A DNA stretch of 32,814 nt, taken from Syntrophomonadaceae bacterium (GTDB lineage: Bacteria; Bacillota; DSM-12270; Thermacetogeniales; Thermacetogeniaceae). The translations under genes were made by a program, and so were the position numbers. Location of the stretch: the NCBI GenBank assembly GCA_012840405.1, contig DULM01000096.1, positions 1-32,814 of the forward strand, in the 5' to 3' direction. A model generated the notes under the pieces. It did no database searches. It saw only the letters and a list, made by a program, of their open reading frames with translations, and was not told where the DNA came from. Of this stretch, positions 8,394 through 17,047 are shown piece after piece; the stretch's first letter is position 1, and the number at the start of each line of letters is the position of its first letter.

Positions 8394-8428
8394 ACCCGCT
8401 GTACAATCAATACAGCGGGTGCCTTTTT
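8394..8428. terminator. Intrinsic terminator downstream of the uncharacterised minus-strand gene, upstream of motA
   Basis: AACCCGCTGTA-CAATCA-ATACAGCGGGT hairpin; minus-strand T-rich tract follows (GTTTTGTTTTTTTTATT). Confidence 0.8.
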
Positions 8429-8449
8429 GATTTCAGCAGGGCAGAACTG

Positions 8450-9268
8450 TCAGGCAAACCATCTGTCGCGGTACTTATAGATGAAGTTTTCAGCTAAATA
8501 ATTCAGCGGTTTTCGTGCTGTTGTAAATTTTTCTGCAAGCAGGGAAAGAACTTTGTCCAGTCCCTGCTCCCTTGCTTCATCATAAGTGGCAGCCAGATCG
8601 TAGTAACGCCTTCCCTCTTCTTCATAGTCGTGTATACTGCGCTTTTTTTGCCCCACAAAGCGGCTCAAAATCTGGTCATCATCAGTTGAACCGCTCAGGT
8701 ATTCGGGAAAAATACCTGTCAGGAAGAGGGAAATATCTGCAAGCCTTTTGTAAAAATCATAACGGTAAGGAAGATCCACCAATCCTGCCAATTCCAACAC
8801 ATCATCAAAATTAAGTTCGCTAAACTGGCGCTGGTAGGTCAGGCCCCGTGCACGGTAGACAACTGTTGTGCTGTCCACTTTGGTAAATGAGGCCAGTATC
8901 CTGGCCAGATAAGCGCGTAAATCTTTGTTTTGAAGGAGTGCTGCCGTATCCCTAGTATCGAAAACGGGGATGCATTCTTTCTTGCTGATTATTTCCATAG
9001 TATAGCTTGTTCTCTCTAGATCCCTTTTAGTCTGCATCAGCAGGATAGTAAAAAGCAGAAATGGGGAAATCTTTAGGAATATATCTTCCTCTTCTTGGAC
9101 ACGCCAAAAAAGCTTTTCATCCTCCAGCATAATATCCACCAGGTCAGGTTTATCCTTGAGCAGATTAACGATATAATCATAATCCTGTCTTTTATCAACC
9201 ACCGTTTTGACAATAAAATAAAGGTCGGCCTCAGTTAAATCCTGCAAATACGACATTGCAACCTTCAT
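8450..9268 (-). CDS. Conserved-looking hypothetical protein, predominantly alpha-helical, function unknown
   Basis: ORF 8450..9334; likely start ATG 9268 (MKVAMSYLQDLTEADLYFIVKTVVDKRQDYDYIVNLLKDKPDLVDIMLEDEKLF...) with a G-rich SD upstream. Own terminator. No family recognised. Confidence 0.75.
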   Translation of the reverse strand: MKVAMSYLQDLTEADLYFIVKTVVDKRQDYDYIVNLLKDKPDLVDIMLEDEKLFWRVQEEEDIFLKISPFLLFTILLMQTKRDLERTSYTMEIISKKECIPVFDTRDTAALLQNKDLRAYLARILASFTKVDSTTVVYRARGLTYQRQFSELNFDDVLELAGLVDLPYRYDFYKRLADISLFLTGIFPEYLSGSTDDDQILSRFVGQKKRSIHDYEEEGRRYYDLAATYDEAREQGLDKVLSLLAEKFTTARKPLNYLAENFIYKYRDRWFA

Positions 9269-9484
9269 GTGTTCCACCCCCCATTTTTTAATAAATGCTA
9301 TTAACCACCAATCTCGGGAGACAACGGAACCCATATCGCATCTGGTGGGAATAGGAGTTGTAGTTAAGGAAGAGAGGATAGTGGAGTATCTTTTACTATT
9401 TATTTTAGTTTAACATGTGCTGATTCATTCCTCAATGGGATTTACGGCCAGTTTTTGTATTGATGGAGTGGCATGTGGTTTCTC

Positions 9485-9513
9485 TTGACAAAGGAGTGAT
9501 AATGGCGTATATA
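9485..9513 (+). promoter_or_regulatory. Sigma-A-like promoter upstream of the FmdB-like gene
   Basis: TTGACA (9485-9490), 17 nt, TATATA (9508-9513). Confidence 0.65.
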
Positions 9514-9575
9514 AATTGTTTAATGAGATTATTTTACTGAAATTATATAAATTCCTGGAGAGGTGACGCTAGAAG

Positions 9576-9827
9576 ATGCCGACTTATGACTACAGATGCG
9601 AACACTGCGGCCGTTTCCAGGTGACGCAGCGGATAACTGAATCACCTCTGGAAAAGTGTCCGACCTGTGGACAACCTGTCGAGAGGTTAATATCCCGTAA
9701 TGTTGCTATTGTGTTTAAAGGGCCAGGTTTTTATTGTACAGATAATAGAACTGATTCGGGACCAGATATTGACATTAAGCCGAAAGCGAAAGCTAAGGAA
9801 GAAACCAAGACACCATCTAAGGCATAA
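9576..9827 (+). CDS. FmdB-family zinc ribbon protein
   Basis: MPTYDYRCEHCGRFQVTQRITESPLEKCPTCGQPVERLIS...VFKGPGFYCTDNR is the FmdB/CxxC_CxxC_SSSS signature. Confidence 0.93.
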   Translation: MPTYDYRCEHCGRFQVTQRITESPLEKCPTCGQPVERLISRNVAIVFKGPGFYCTDNRTDSGPDIDIKPKAKAKEETKTPSKA

Positions 9828-9840
9828 TTGAAGGTTCATT

Positions 9841-9875
9841 AACAACCACGCAGTTAGTGCGTGGTTGTTTTTTTC
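9841..9875 (+). terminator. Intrinsic terminator after the FmdB-like gene
   Basis: AACAACCACGCA-GTTAG-TGCGTGGTTGTT followed by a T tract. Confidence 0.85.
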
Positions 9876-9941
9876 TCCAGGCATAAAAAAGCGTAAACTG
9901 GTAATAATTTACCTGATCGGTAATACAGGGAGTGAGCTGTA

Positions 9942-10055
9942 ATGAATGAAAAACCGAAAACAATCAGGCTGCAGCGCCTGGAGGGGAGGGAAGAGTTATT
10001 TGAACTTTTTCGGCAAGTGGTCGAAAGGTATCGGCGCCAGCAGGTAAAAAAATAA
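9942..10055 (+). CDS. Short ORF (37 aa) of unknown function
   Basis: MNEKPKTIRLQRLEGREELFELFRQVVERYRRQQVKK*; ATG with upstream GGGAGTGAG; compact spacing to the next ORF. Confidence 0.5.
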   Translation: MNEKPKTIRLQRLEGREELFELFRQVVERYRRQQVKK

Positions 10056-10070
10056 AAGGGGGATCAGCAT

Positions 10071-10474
10071 TTGTCTCCATTTTATTTTGAAATGATCCTC
10101 AGGGCTGTCCTTGCTTTTGCTGCGCTATTAGTTATCGCTCGGCTGCTGGAAAAGGAGCGCACTGGACATCTATCCCTATATGAGTACCTGGTGAAAACCC
10201 ATACAATGCCTGCTACCCGTGAGGATTTGAAAATAGAAAGCCAGTATCAGGGACTCGGCAGCGAATTGATCATAGACGGAGAGGTTATCTATCAGAACCT
10301 GGAGCAAAATAAGCTGGATGAGGCCTGGCTGATCAATGAGTTTAACAAACAGGGTATCCAAACCCCGATGAAGTCCAATTGGCTGTTCTTGATACTAATG
10401 GATCCCTCTCTGTGGATAAAAAGGAAGATGAGCTTGTTCATGATACCCGCATCCAGGATGACCCCCGTGATTAA
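10071..10474 (+). pseudogene. DUF421/YetF-like protein, reduced and frameshifted
   Basis: Frame 1 (TTG 10071) LSPFYFEMILRAVLAFAALLVIARLLEKERTGHLSLYEYLV...SQYQGLGSELIIDGEVIYQNLEQNKLDEAWLINEFNKQGIQTP; after CCCC at 10363-10366 the shifted frame gives DEVQLAVLDTNGSLSVDKKEDELVHDTRIQDDPRD* ending 10474, as in DUF421 C-terminal domains. Only one clear TM segment remains. Confidence 0.65.
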
Positions 10475-10499
10475 AAACAACTCTGGCAGCAAATGCTCA

Positions 10500-10528
10500 A
10501 GCGTCCCCTCAAAGGCGGCGCTCTTTTT
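10500..10528 (+). terminator. Intrinsic terminator after the DUF421-like gene
   Basis: AGCGTCCCC-TCAAA-GGCGGCGCT imperfect stem followed by CTTTTT; sits right after the frame-restored stop. Confidence 0.6.
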
Positions 10529-10615
10529 ATTTTGGCACAGCTTTGGATTTGAAATATTATTTTTTAGAAAGGATTCTGCCCGGAAATCTACAATAATTAT
10601 ATAGGAGGCAAAAAA

Positions 10616-12070
10616 ATGGTTTTATATGGAGAAAAAGTGAAGGGGAATGATGTGAACAAGATCAAGTTTGGAACCGACGGTTGGCGTGATCTAATAGCTG
10701 AAGATTTTACCTTTGCCAATGTGCGTTTGGTAGCGCAGGCAATTGCTGATTATTTAAAGGAGTCTGGGCTAGCTGATAAAGGGGTGGTGATCGGGTATGA
10801 TAACCGCTTCTTATCTGAGCATTTTGCGGCCAATGTTGCTGGAGTAATGGCTGGTAACAGTATTACATCATGGCTGCCTGGGGAGGCTACCCCCACCCCG
10901 GTTACGGCCTTTGCAGTAAAGGCCATGGAAGCTGCCGGGGCGGTGATGATCACTGCAAGCCACAACCCGCCCGAGTATAACGGAATCAAGTTTATCCCTG
11001 ACTACGCAGGCCCAGCTACTCCAGAGATTACCCAAGCCATTGAAAAGTATTTAAACAATCTGCAGGCTGATGATATTTGTTTTCTGCCGGAACAGATAGG
11101 AAGAGAACGGGGCCTTGTGCGCGAACTGGATGCTAAACCCTTCTATTTTGCCCATCTGCAGAAAATAATCAACTACCGTGCCATCCACAGGGGCAGTTTG
11201 AAGATCGTTTTCGACCCTATGTGGGGAGCTGGTAGAGGTTATCTTGAAGAACTACTGAAAGGAACAAAAAACCAGGTGGAGGTGATCCACGACTTCCGGG
11301 ATGTTTTATTTGGGGGTTATCTTCCTGATCCCAATGAGCGTGGCCTGGCCCCCTTGCGAGATGCTGTTCTCGAAAAGGGAGCCGACATCGGGCTGGCCCT
11401 GGATGGTGACGGGGACCGCTTTGGTGTAATTGACCAGCGTGGTGAGTACTATTCACCCAACCGTATTCTCCCTCTTATCCTTTATTACCTTTTAGAAGAC
11501 CGCAATTGGCGAGGGGCAGTGGCCCGTACTGTGGCCACAACCCATATGCTGGATCGCATTGCTGATGATTACGGGCTACCGGTTGTGGAAACCCCTGTTG
11601 GTTTCAAGTATATCGGGCAGTCTCTGATCCATCACCGCAGTGTGCTGGGTGGGGAAGAAAGCGGGGGTATGAGTGTCCAGGGGCATGTACCGGAAAAAGA
11701 TGGTATTCTGGCCGTTTCCCTGATTGTAGAAATGTTGGCAGCTAAGGGGAAATCATTAAAAGAGTTGCATCAGGAACTTACTAACAAATTTGGAACCCTA
11801 GTCAGTGCCCGTTTGGATCTGAGGTGCAAAGCAGAGGAAAAGGAGCAACTTCTGAAGAGAATTGAAGAGTGGTCACCAGAGAGCATCAACGGTCAAAAGG
11901 TGGTGGAGCGCAACACTAAAGATGGAGTAAAACTGCTTCTGTCTGATGGGAGTTGGGTCCTAGTGCGTGCCTCTGGCACAGAACCGCTCTTCAGAATATA
12001 TGCTGAGGCACCATCTCAGGATGGTATAGATCAGTTGCAGAATGAAGCACGGCATTTTCTAGGCCTTTGA
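10616..12070 (+). CDS. Phosphoglucomutase/phosphomannomutase (alpha-D-phosphohexomutase family)
   Basis: IKFGTDGWRDLIAEDFTFANVRLVAQ, MITASHNPPEYNGIK, LALDGDGDRFGVID, VGFKYIG, GGEESGG, RASGTEPLFRIYAE. Start may be a few codons downstream. Confidence 0.93.
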   Translation: MVLYGEKVKGNDVNKIKFGTDGWRDLIAEDFTFANVRLVAQAIADYLKESGLADKGVVIGYDNRFLSEHFAANVAGVMAGNSITSWLPGEATPTPVTAFAVKAMEAAGAVMITASHNPPEYNGIKFIPDYAGPATPEITQAIEKYLNNLQADDICFLPEQIGRERGLVRELDAKPFYFAHLQKIINYRAIHRGSLKIVFDPMWGAGRGYLEELLKGTKNQVEVIHDFRDVLFGGYLPDPNERGLAPLRDAVLEKGADIGLALDGDGDRFGVIDQRGEYYSPNRILPLILYYLLEDRNWRGAVARTVATTHMLDRIADDYGLPVVETPVGFKYIGQSLIHHRSVLGGEESGGMSVQGHVPEKDGILAVSLIVEMLAAKGKSLKELHQELTNKFGTLVSARLDLRCKAEEKEQLLKRIEEWSPESINGQKVVERNTKDGVKLLLSDGSWVLVRASGTEPLFRIYAEAPSQDGIDQLQNEARHFLGL

Positions 12071-12223
12071 TCCCATGATGTTATTATTTTCAGTTTTTTT
12101 AATAGATCTGCAGGAAGATGCCTGAATATGTTGAATTATAAAAATATAACCAGAGCCACCAATAAGGTGGCGATTTCATGATGCCTTTAAACTGTACTGT
12201 GATAGGGCAGGAGGTACCCTTGT

Positions 12224-13378
12224 GTGGAGATCGAGACACTGGACCGGGTTGTTAAAGAGACCCTTGCTGCTATAGAAAGCGGTCAAGAGGCTATCTATAA
12301 TATTGCAGAAAATACTAGAAGTGAATATGAGAGGGTCCAGCAGGAGTTAATGAAAACCCAGAGGGAGACCCTTGACACTATCCAGCAGGTTGACCATCTC
12401 AGTCGATTAGAAAAAGAGGCCCGGCTGCACTTAATGGTGGTCAGCCGTGACTTTAACACCTATTCAGAGGAACAGGTAAAAGAGGCCTATGAAAGGGCCA
12501 TGGAACTAAAATCAAGCTTGTTACTGCTGCAGGAACAGGAAAAAAACCTGCGCAGGCGGCGCAATGAATTGGAACGTAGCCTCAGGCGGCTTTCCCGGAT
12601 AGTGGAACAAGCTGAGACCTTGGTTACCAAGTTAAGCGTTGTTCTGCAGTTTCTTGAAGGCACAATTAATGAGATTAATTCGAAAATTGGGGATATCCAA
12701 AAACAACAGAAGTTAGGATTAAAGATTATCCTTGTCCAGGAGGAGGAGCGCCGGCGCATAGCCCGTGAGATTCATGATGGCCCTGCACAGGAACTGGCTA
12801 ATATCGTGCTGAGGGCAGAATACTGTGAACAACTACTCCTCCATGATGATCTGCCCCAGTTGCGCACTGAGCTAGGCAAATTAAAAGAAATCGCTAGAAA
12901 TACCTTAAAAGATATTAGAAAGACCATCTTTGATCTGAGGCCCATGTCCCTTGATGACCTTGGTTTGGCCGCAGAAGTGCCCCGCTTGATCCAGGACTTT
13001 CAGGAACGGTACAAGATCCCGGTGGTGTATCACCTGTTCGGCAAGGAAAGAAGATACAGCAAATATCTGGAGGTAACAGTTTTTCGGATTATACAAGAGG
13101 CGTTAAACAATATACAAAAGCATGCGGGGGCCAGTGAGGTTGTAGTTAAACTAGAACTGCATCCTGAGCGGATTTATGCGGTCATTCGGGATGATGGTAA
13201 GGGATTTGATGTACAGTCTGCAATGAATCTGACTGATCATTACGGACTGCTGAATATGAAGGAGCGTGCTCATCTATTCAAGGGTGAATTAGATATAAAC
13301 TCTGCTCCAGGTAGGGGTACAGAAATTATTCTGGTTATTCCTGTTGTTGAGGAGGGGAAAACAAATGGAGAAAATTAG
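12224..13378 (+). CDS. degS: Sensor histidine kinase, DegS-like (HisKA_3 + HATPase)
   Basis: N-terminal coiled coil; ERRRIAREIHDGPAQELANIVLRAEYCEQLL; LRPMSLDDLGL; VFRIIQEALNNIQKHA; VIRDDGKGFD; adjacent degU-like gene. Confidence 0.9.
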   Translation: MEIETLDRVVKETLAAIESGQEAIYNIAENTRSEYERVQQELMKTQRETLDTIQQVDHLSRLEKEARLHLMVVSRDFNTYSEEQVKEAYERAMELKSSLLLLQEQEKNLRRRRNELERSLRRLSRIVEQAETLVTKLSVVLQFLEGTINEINSKIGDIQKQQKLGLKIILVQEEERRRIAREIHDGPAQELANIVLRAEYCEQLLLHDDLPQLRTELGKLKEIARNTLKDIRKTIFDLRPMSLDDLGLAAEVPRLIQDFQERYKIPVVYHLFGKERRYSKYLEVTVFRIIQEALNNIQKHAGASEVVVKLELHPERIYAVIRDDGKGFDVQSAMNLTDHYGLLNMKERAHLFKGELDINSAPGRGTEIILVIPVVEEGKTNGEN

Positions 13379-14012
13379 AGTATTGATAGCTGATGATCAT
13401 CCCTTAATTAGAGAGGGTTTACGGCGGGTGCTGGAGATGGATCCCCGTATTGAAATATGTGATGAGGTGGGGGATGGACAGGGAGCTATTAATTTAACCC
13501 GCAGTCTCCACCCAGATGTTGTGCTTATGGATCTGAAGATGCCTGGGACAAGTGGTTTAGAAGCCAGTCGGGTAATCCGCAAGGAAATGCCTGATGTCAA
13601 AATAATCATTCTTACTGTTGCTGAGGATGAGGAAATGCTAGAAGTAATAAAAGCAGGTGCTAGTGGATACCTTTTAAAGGATGTACAGCCGGATGAATTA
13701 TTAAAATCTATTTATGATGTTGTAGAGGGTAAGCCAGCCTTTCATCCAGTGGTCACCGGAAAACTATTAGGTGAGTATAATCGTCTGAGTTCTCGTGATA
13801 AGGATCAGGGGATCAACAACCTTACCGCAAGAGAAAAAGAGGTGCTGGCCCTGATCGCTAGAGGTGAATCGAATCGGGGCATTGCCCGCAGGCTTTTCAT
13901 CAGTGAAAAAACAGTAAAAAATCATATAACAAGTATTTTCCGCAAGATTAAAGTGACTGATCGCACTCAGGCTGCCATTTACGCCATAAAAAACCATATG
14001 GTGGAGATTTAG
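13365..14012 (+). CDS. degU: Response regulator, NarL/FixJ family, DegU-like
   Basis: MEKIRVLIADDHPLIREGLRRVLEMDPRIEICDEVGDGQGAINLTRSLHPDVVLMDLKMPGTSGLEA...LTAREKEVLALIARGESNRGIARRLFISEKTVKNHITSIFRKIKVTDRTQAAIYAI; GAGGAGGGG SD before ATG 13365. Confidence 0.93.
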   Translation: MEKIRVLIADDHPLIREGLRRVLEMDPRIEICDEVGDGQGAINLTRSLHPDVVLMDLKMPGTSGLEASRVIRKEMPDVKIIILTVAEDEEMLEVIKAGASGYLLKDVQPDELLKSIYDVVEGKPAFHPVVTGKLLGEYNRLSSRDKDQGINNLTAREKEVLALIARGESNRGIARRLFISEKTVKNHITSIFRKIKVTDRTQAAIYAIKNHMVEI

Positions 14013-14023
14013 CCATTAACCGT

Positions 14024-14057
14024 GTCCCTTTTCTCCGCATATATTGTGGAGAAAAGG
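14024..14057 (+). promoter_or_regulatory. Strong stem-loop whose 3' arm contains or abuts the SD of the next ORF
   Basis: CCCTTTTCTCC-GCATATATTGT-GGAGAAAAGGG, 11-bp perfect stem, no T tract; start codon at 14069. Confidence 0.5.
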
Positions 14058-14068
14058 GGGGGTAATAT

Positions 14069-14692
14069 ATGGCCAGTGTCTTACTTTTGGTCCTCTTAGG
14101 ACTGCTCCTCTATTGTTTATTATTCTTTTCCTACCGCAGATTTTTGTTGCAAAAGCAACTTCAAGCAGATCCTGACCTTTCTTTACTGCTTATTGTCCGC
14201 AATCAGGCTCCCATCATTGAAGGGGTTATCAAAGAACTGCTTTCCTATTACAGCACATCACCTAAATCCTTTGAACTGGTTATTTATGATGATGCTTCTA
14301 CAGATGATACACCAGAGATCCTGCGCTGTTTGTCGCGCAGATATAACTGCACATTGGTTTTCGGCCAGACAGCTGTGGGTATCAAAGCCATGGAAAAAGC
14401 TCTTTCCATTTGCCGGGGAAAGGTAGTCCATTTTTTCCTGCTTACTGAAAGGGTTGGATTGAGGACGGTCACCTCTCTAGCCAGGTGTTTGTCCCGGGGG
14501 GAGAAGATCCCCAATTTCGGGATCGCCTGTGCCTCAGGTGTGATGTCTGGGACTACATTTAACTAAGCCCTACGCCAGCTGTCCCATGGATTAGGACCGC
14601 GGTTCGGCAGAGCAATCGGGACAGATCTCCTTGAAAAATCAAGACTCTGGGAGGATATGAAATTTTACCCAAAATCACTACAAATTAAATAG
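14069..14692 (+). pseudogene. Membrane-anchored glycosyltransferase family 2-like protein interrupted by in-frame TAA at 14564-14566
   Basis: ORF 14069..14566: TM followed by DLSLLLIVRNQAPIIEGVIKELLSYYSTSPKSFELVIYDDASTDDTPEILRCL (GT-A NTP-sugar fold). Same frame stays open after TAA for 41 codons (ALRQLSHGLGPRFGRAIGTDLLEKSRLWEDMKFYPKSLQIK) to TAG 14690-14692. Confidence 0.5.
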
Positions 14693-14773
14693 GACTAGAT
14701 AAATTTGGTTCCAGAACCGCTGAGTACCAGTAAGCCCGGGGCAGGGCAAAAATAATGGAGGGAGGACAATTTA

Positions 14774-14944
14774 ATGGATTTTGTGAAGAGGTTTTTCCGC
14801 GATGAAACGGGACAGGGTATGGCTGAGTATGGTTTGATCTTGGCTTTGGTGGCGGTCGCAGTGATTGCAGTGCTAGGACTTTTGGGAGATGAACTCGTTA
14901 ACATCTTTAACGATGTAATTGGTGGCCTCCAAACGGGTGAATAA
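14774..14944 (+). CDS. flp: Flp-type pilin (class III prepilin)
   Basis: MDFVKRFFRDETGQGMAEYGLILALVAVAVIAVLGLLGDELVNIFNDVIGGLQTGE*; GGAGGGAGGA SD; followed by the tad genes. Not in the ORF track (too short). Confidence 0.92.
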   Translation: MDFVKRFFRDETGQGMAEYGLILALVAVAVIAVLGLLGDELVNIFNDVIGGLQTGE

Positions 14945-15148
14945 GTATAAGCTGCATCATCTCTGAAATATTGCTCTTTAAAGGTATACAATCAATTGAT
15001 CTGTTTTTGGTGAATGATGTGATAATTTCCCCTGGATCTCGATCAGTAGTGATTTGTTTTTGCACAGTTGCTTTTTGTAAAGGGCGTGATGGCCGGCTGG
15101 TTTGGAATGATGGTGGTGGATTAACATGCTGAAAGCAGGTGGTGGCCA

Positions 15149-15676
15149 GTGTTAGCAGTCCTGGCGGATCTTGTTCTCCTGATATTAATAGTGACCTGCC
15201 TGATCACTGATTTGAGGGAGAGGAAAATCTACAATAAAGTTGTATTTCCAGCTGTTGCTGCAGGAATTGTTTTGAATACTGCTCATTTTGGGCTGCCAGG
15301 GCTAAGGACAAGCATAGCCGGCTTGATCACAGGTATTCTGATTTTTTTGGTGCCCTTTGCCCTGGGCGGACTGGGAGCAGGTGATGTGAAGCTATTGGGA
15401 TCGGTGGGGGCGTTAAAGGGCCCCCTTTTTGCTATTTATGCAGCCCTTGCCGCTGCCTTGATCGGAGGTGTGCTTGCCCTGCTGGTCCTTTTATGGCAGC
15501 GTAAGCTCTTGTCAACTTTGAAGCGCTTGGGGATGGCCATCTTTATTTTACTTAGGGGAGGAGGGAGCAGTGTGGCACAGCTTCTTTTAGAGCGTACACC
15601 TTACAGTTCTCTCATCCCCTATGGCCTTCCTATTTTTCTTGGGACTATTGCAGCCTACCTGTACAGCTTTAGTTGA
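15149..15676 (+). CDS. cpaA: Prepilin peptidase, A24 family (TadV/CpaA type)
   Basis: TCLITDLRERKIYNKVVFP and GLGAGDVKLLGSVGALKG aspartyl motifs; no methylase domain. Confidence 0.9.
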   Translation: MLAVLADLVLLILIVTCLITDLRERKIYNKVVFPAVAAGIVLNTAHFGLPGLRTSIAGLITGILIFLVPFALGGLGAGDVKLLGSVGALKGPLFAIYAALAAALIGGVLALLVLLWQRKLLSTLKRLGMAIFILLRGGGSSVAQLLLERTPYSSLIPYGLPIFLGTIAAYLYSFS

Positions 15677-15691
15677 TAAAGGGGTGAGGGA

Positions 15692-16084
15692 ATGATCCGC
15701 TGCTGTTGGGATCAGCAAGGACAGGCCTTGTTGGAACTTGCTCTGGCTCTCCCCATTTTACTGCTGCTAATTTTCGGCATTATCCAATTCGGCATCATTT
15801 TTTTAGATAATCAGGTTATTAATCAGGCAGCCCGGGAGGGAGTGCGGGTCGGGGCAGTTGGGGGAAGTGATGCAGAGATTTTGGCAACAGTGGAACGCAT
15901 CACAGATAACCTTGACAGTGCCCGCTTGCAGGTCCTGATCGATCCTGCTGATGGGGAGCGCAGGAGGGGGGACAGCCTTAAAGTAGAGGTGCATTATAGT
16001 GTGCCTATTATGCTCCCGGTCATCGGTGAGCTGATACCCAACCCTTACCCTTTGACTGCTATCACAGTCATGCGTGTGGAATGA
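15692..16084 (+). CDS. TadE-like pilus assembly protein
   Basis: DQQGQALLELALALPILLLLIFGIIQFGIIFLDNQVINQAAREGVRVGAVGG is the TadE signature. Confidence 0.9.
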   Translation: MIRCCWDQQGQALLELALALPILLLLIFGIIQFGIIFLDNQVINQAAREGVRVGAVGGSDAEILATVERITDNLDSARLQVLIDPADGERRRGDSLKVEVHYSVPIMLPVIGELIPNPYPLTAITVMRVE

Positions 16085-16096
16085 GGAGGATGCTGT

Positions 16097-17047
16097 GTGT
16101 TAAAGGACTTCGCTGCCAAGATAAACAACAGGATAAGCAGTGAAAAGGGATCTGTACTGGTTATAGTAGCCTTGGGGATGGTTGTGCTTCTGGGCTGTGC
16201 CTCCCTGGTTACCGATGTGGGCCTTCTTTACACCAGCAGGAACCGCTTGATCAATGCTGCCGATGCAGCAGCCCTAGCAGGTGCCCAGGAACTGCCTGAT
16301 AAGCCGGAAATGGCTGAGGCTGTGGCTAGGGAATATGCAAAGACTAATGGAGTTGATGAAGATCATCTGGAGGTGGAAGTCAGCGCGGACAGGAAATCCA
16401 TCACTGTAAAGCCGCGCCAGAATGTGCGCTTTCTCTTTGCACAAGTGTTGGGGTTTACAGAGCAGGAGGTAAATGCTGAAGCCACTGCCTTGACAGCCCC
16501 TTTGACGGGAGCAATTGGGGTGGTGCCTTTCAGCATTGAAGAACAGCTTCTAGAATTGGGGAAACAGTATGTTCTGAAAGAAGGTGCTGGCGGGCCTGCA
16601 GTGGAAGGTGCTGATGGCAAAATGTCCGGCTGGTATGGCGCCTTAGACCCCGATAACCAGCAGGGGGGTGGAGCTAATGATTACAGGGAGAGGATTAAAC
16701 ACGGCTACCAGAGGATGCTGCGGGTAGGAGACCGGGTGCTTGTAGAAGAGGGAAATATGTCAGGGCCCACAACTCGAGGTGTCCAGTACCGCATCAATCA
16801 GTGCAAAGAGGGGTGCACCTTTGAGAATTTTGACCCTGACTGTCCCCGGGTGATGATCGTCCCTGTGATCAAGCCTGTGAACTCAAAAGAGGTGGAGATC
16901 AGGGGGTTCGCTGCCTTTTTCCTGGAGGGTGTCCAGGGGCAGGGAAATGAAAACAATGTGATCGGGCGTTTTGTGAAAACGGTTTATCCTGGGGAGTTGG
17001 GAGGAGGCACTGATTACGGTGCCTATGCGGTGAAGCTGATTCACTAG
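16097..17047 (+). CDS. TadG-like protein (putative Flp pilus-assembly TadE/G-like)
   Basis: SEKGSVLVIVALGMVVLLGCASLVTDVGLLYTSRNRLINAADAAALAGAQELP N-terminal domain. Confidence 0.87.
   Translation: MLKDFAAKINNRISSEKGSVLVIVALGMVVLLGCASLVTDVGLLYTSRNRLINAADAAALAGAQELPDKPEMAEAVAREYAKTNGVDEDHLEVEVSADRKSITVKPRQNVRFLFAQVLGFTEQEVNAEATALTAPLTGAIGVVPFSIEEQLLELGKQYVLKEGAGGPAVEGADGKMSGWYGALDPDNQQGGGANDYRERIKHGYQRMLRVGDRVLVEEGNMSGPTTRGVQYRINQCKEGCTFENFDPDCPRVMIVPVIKPVNSKEVEIRGFAAFFLEGVQGQGNENNVIGRFVKTVYPGELGGGTDYGAYAVKLIH

Noticed and set aside
10355-10370. Programmed -1 frameshift in the DUF421-like gene
   Set aside because: No canonical X_XXY_YYZ slippery heptamer in the right frame; a simple indel in the C-run is more likely.
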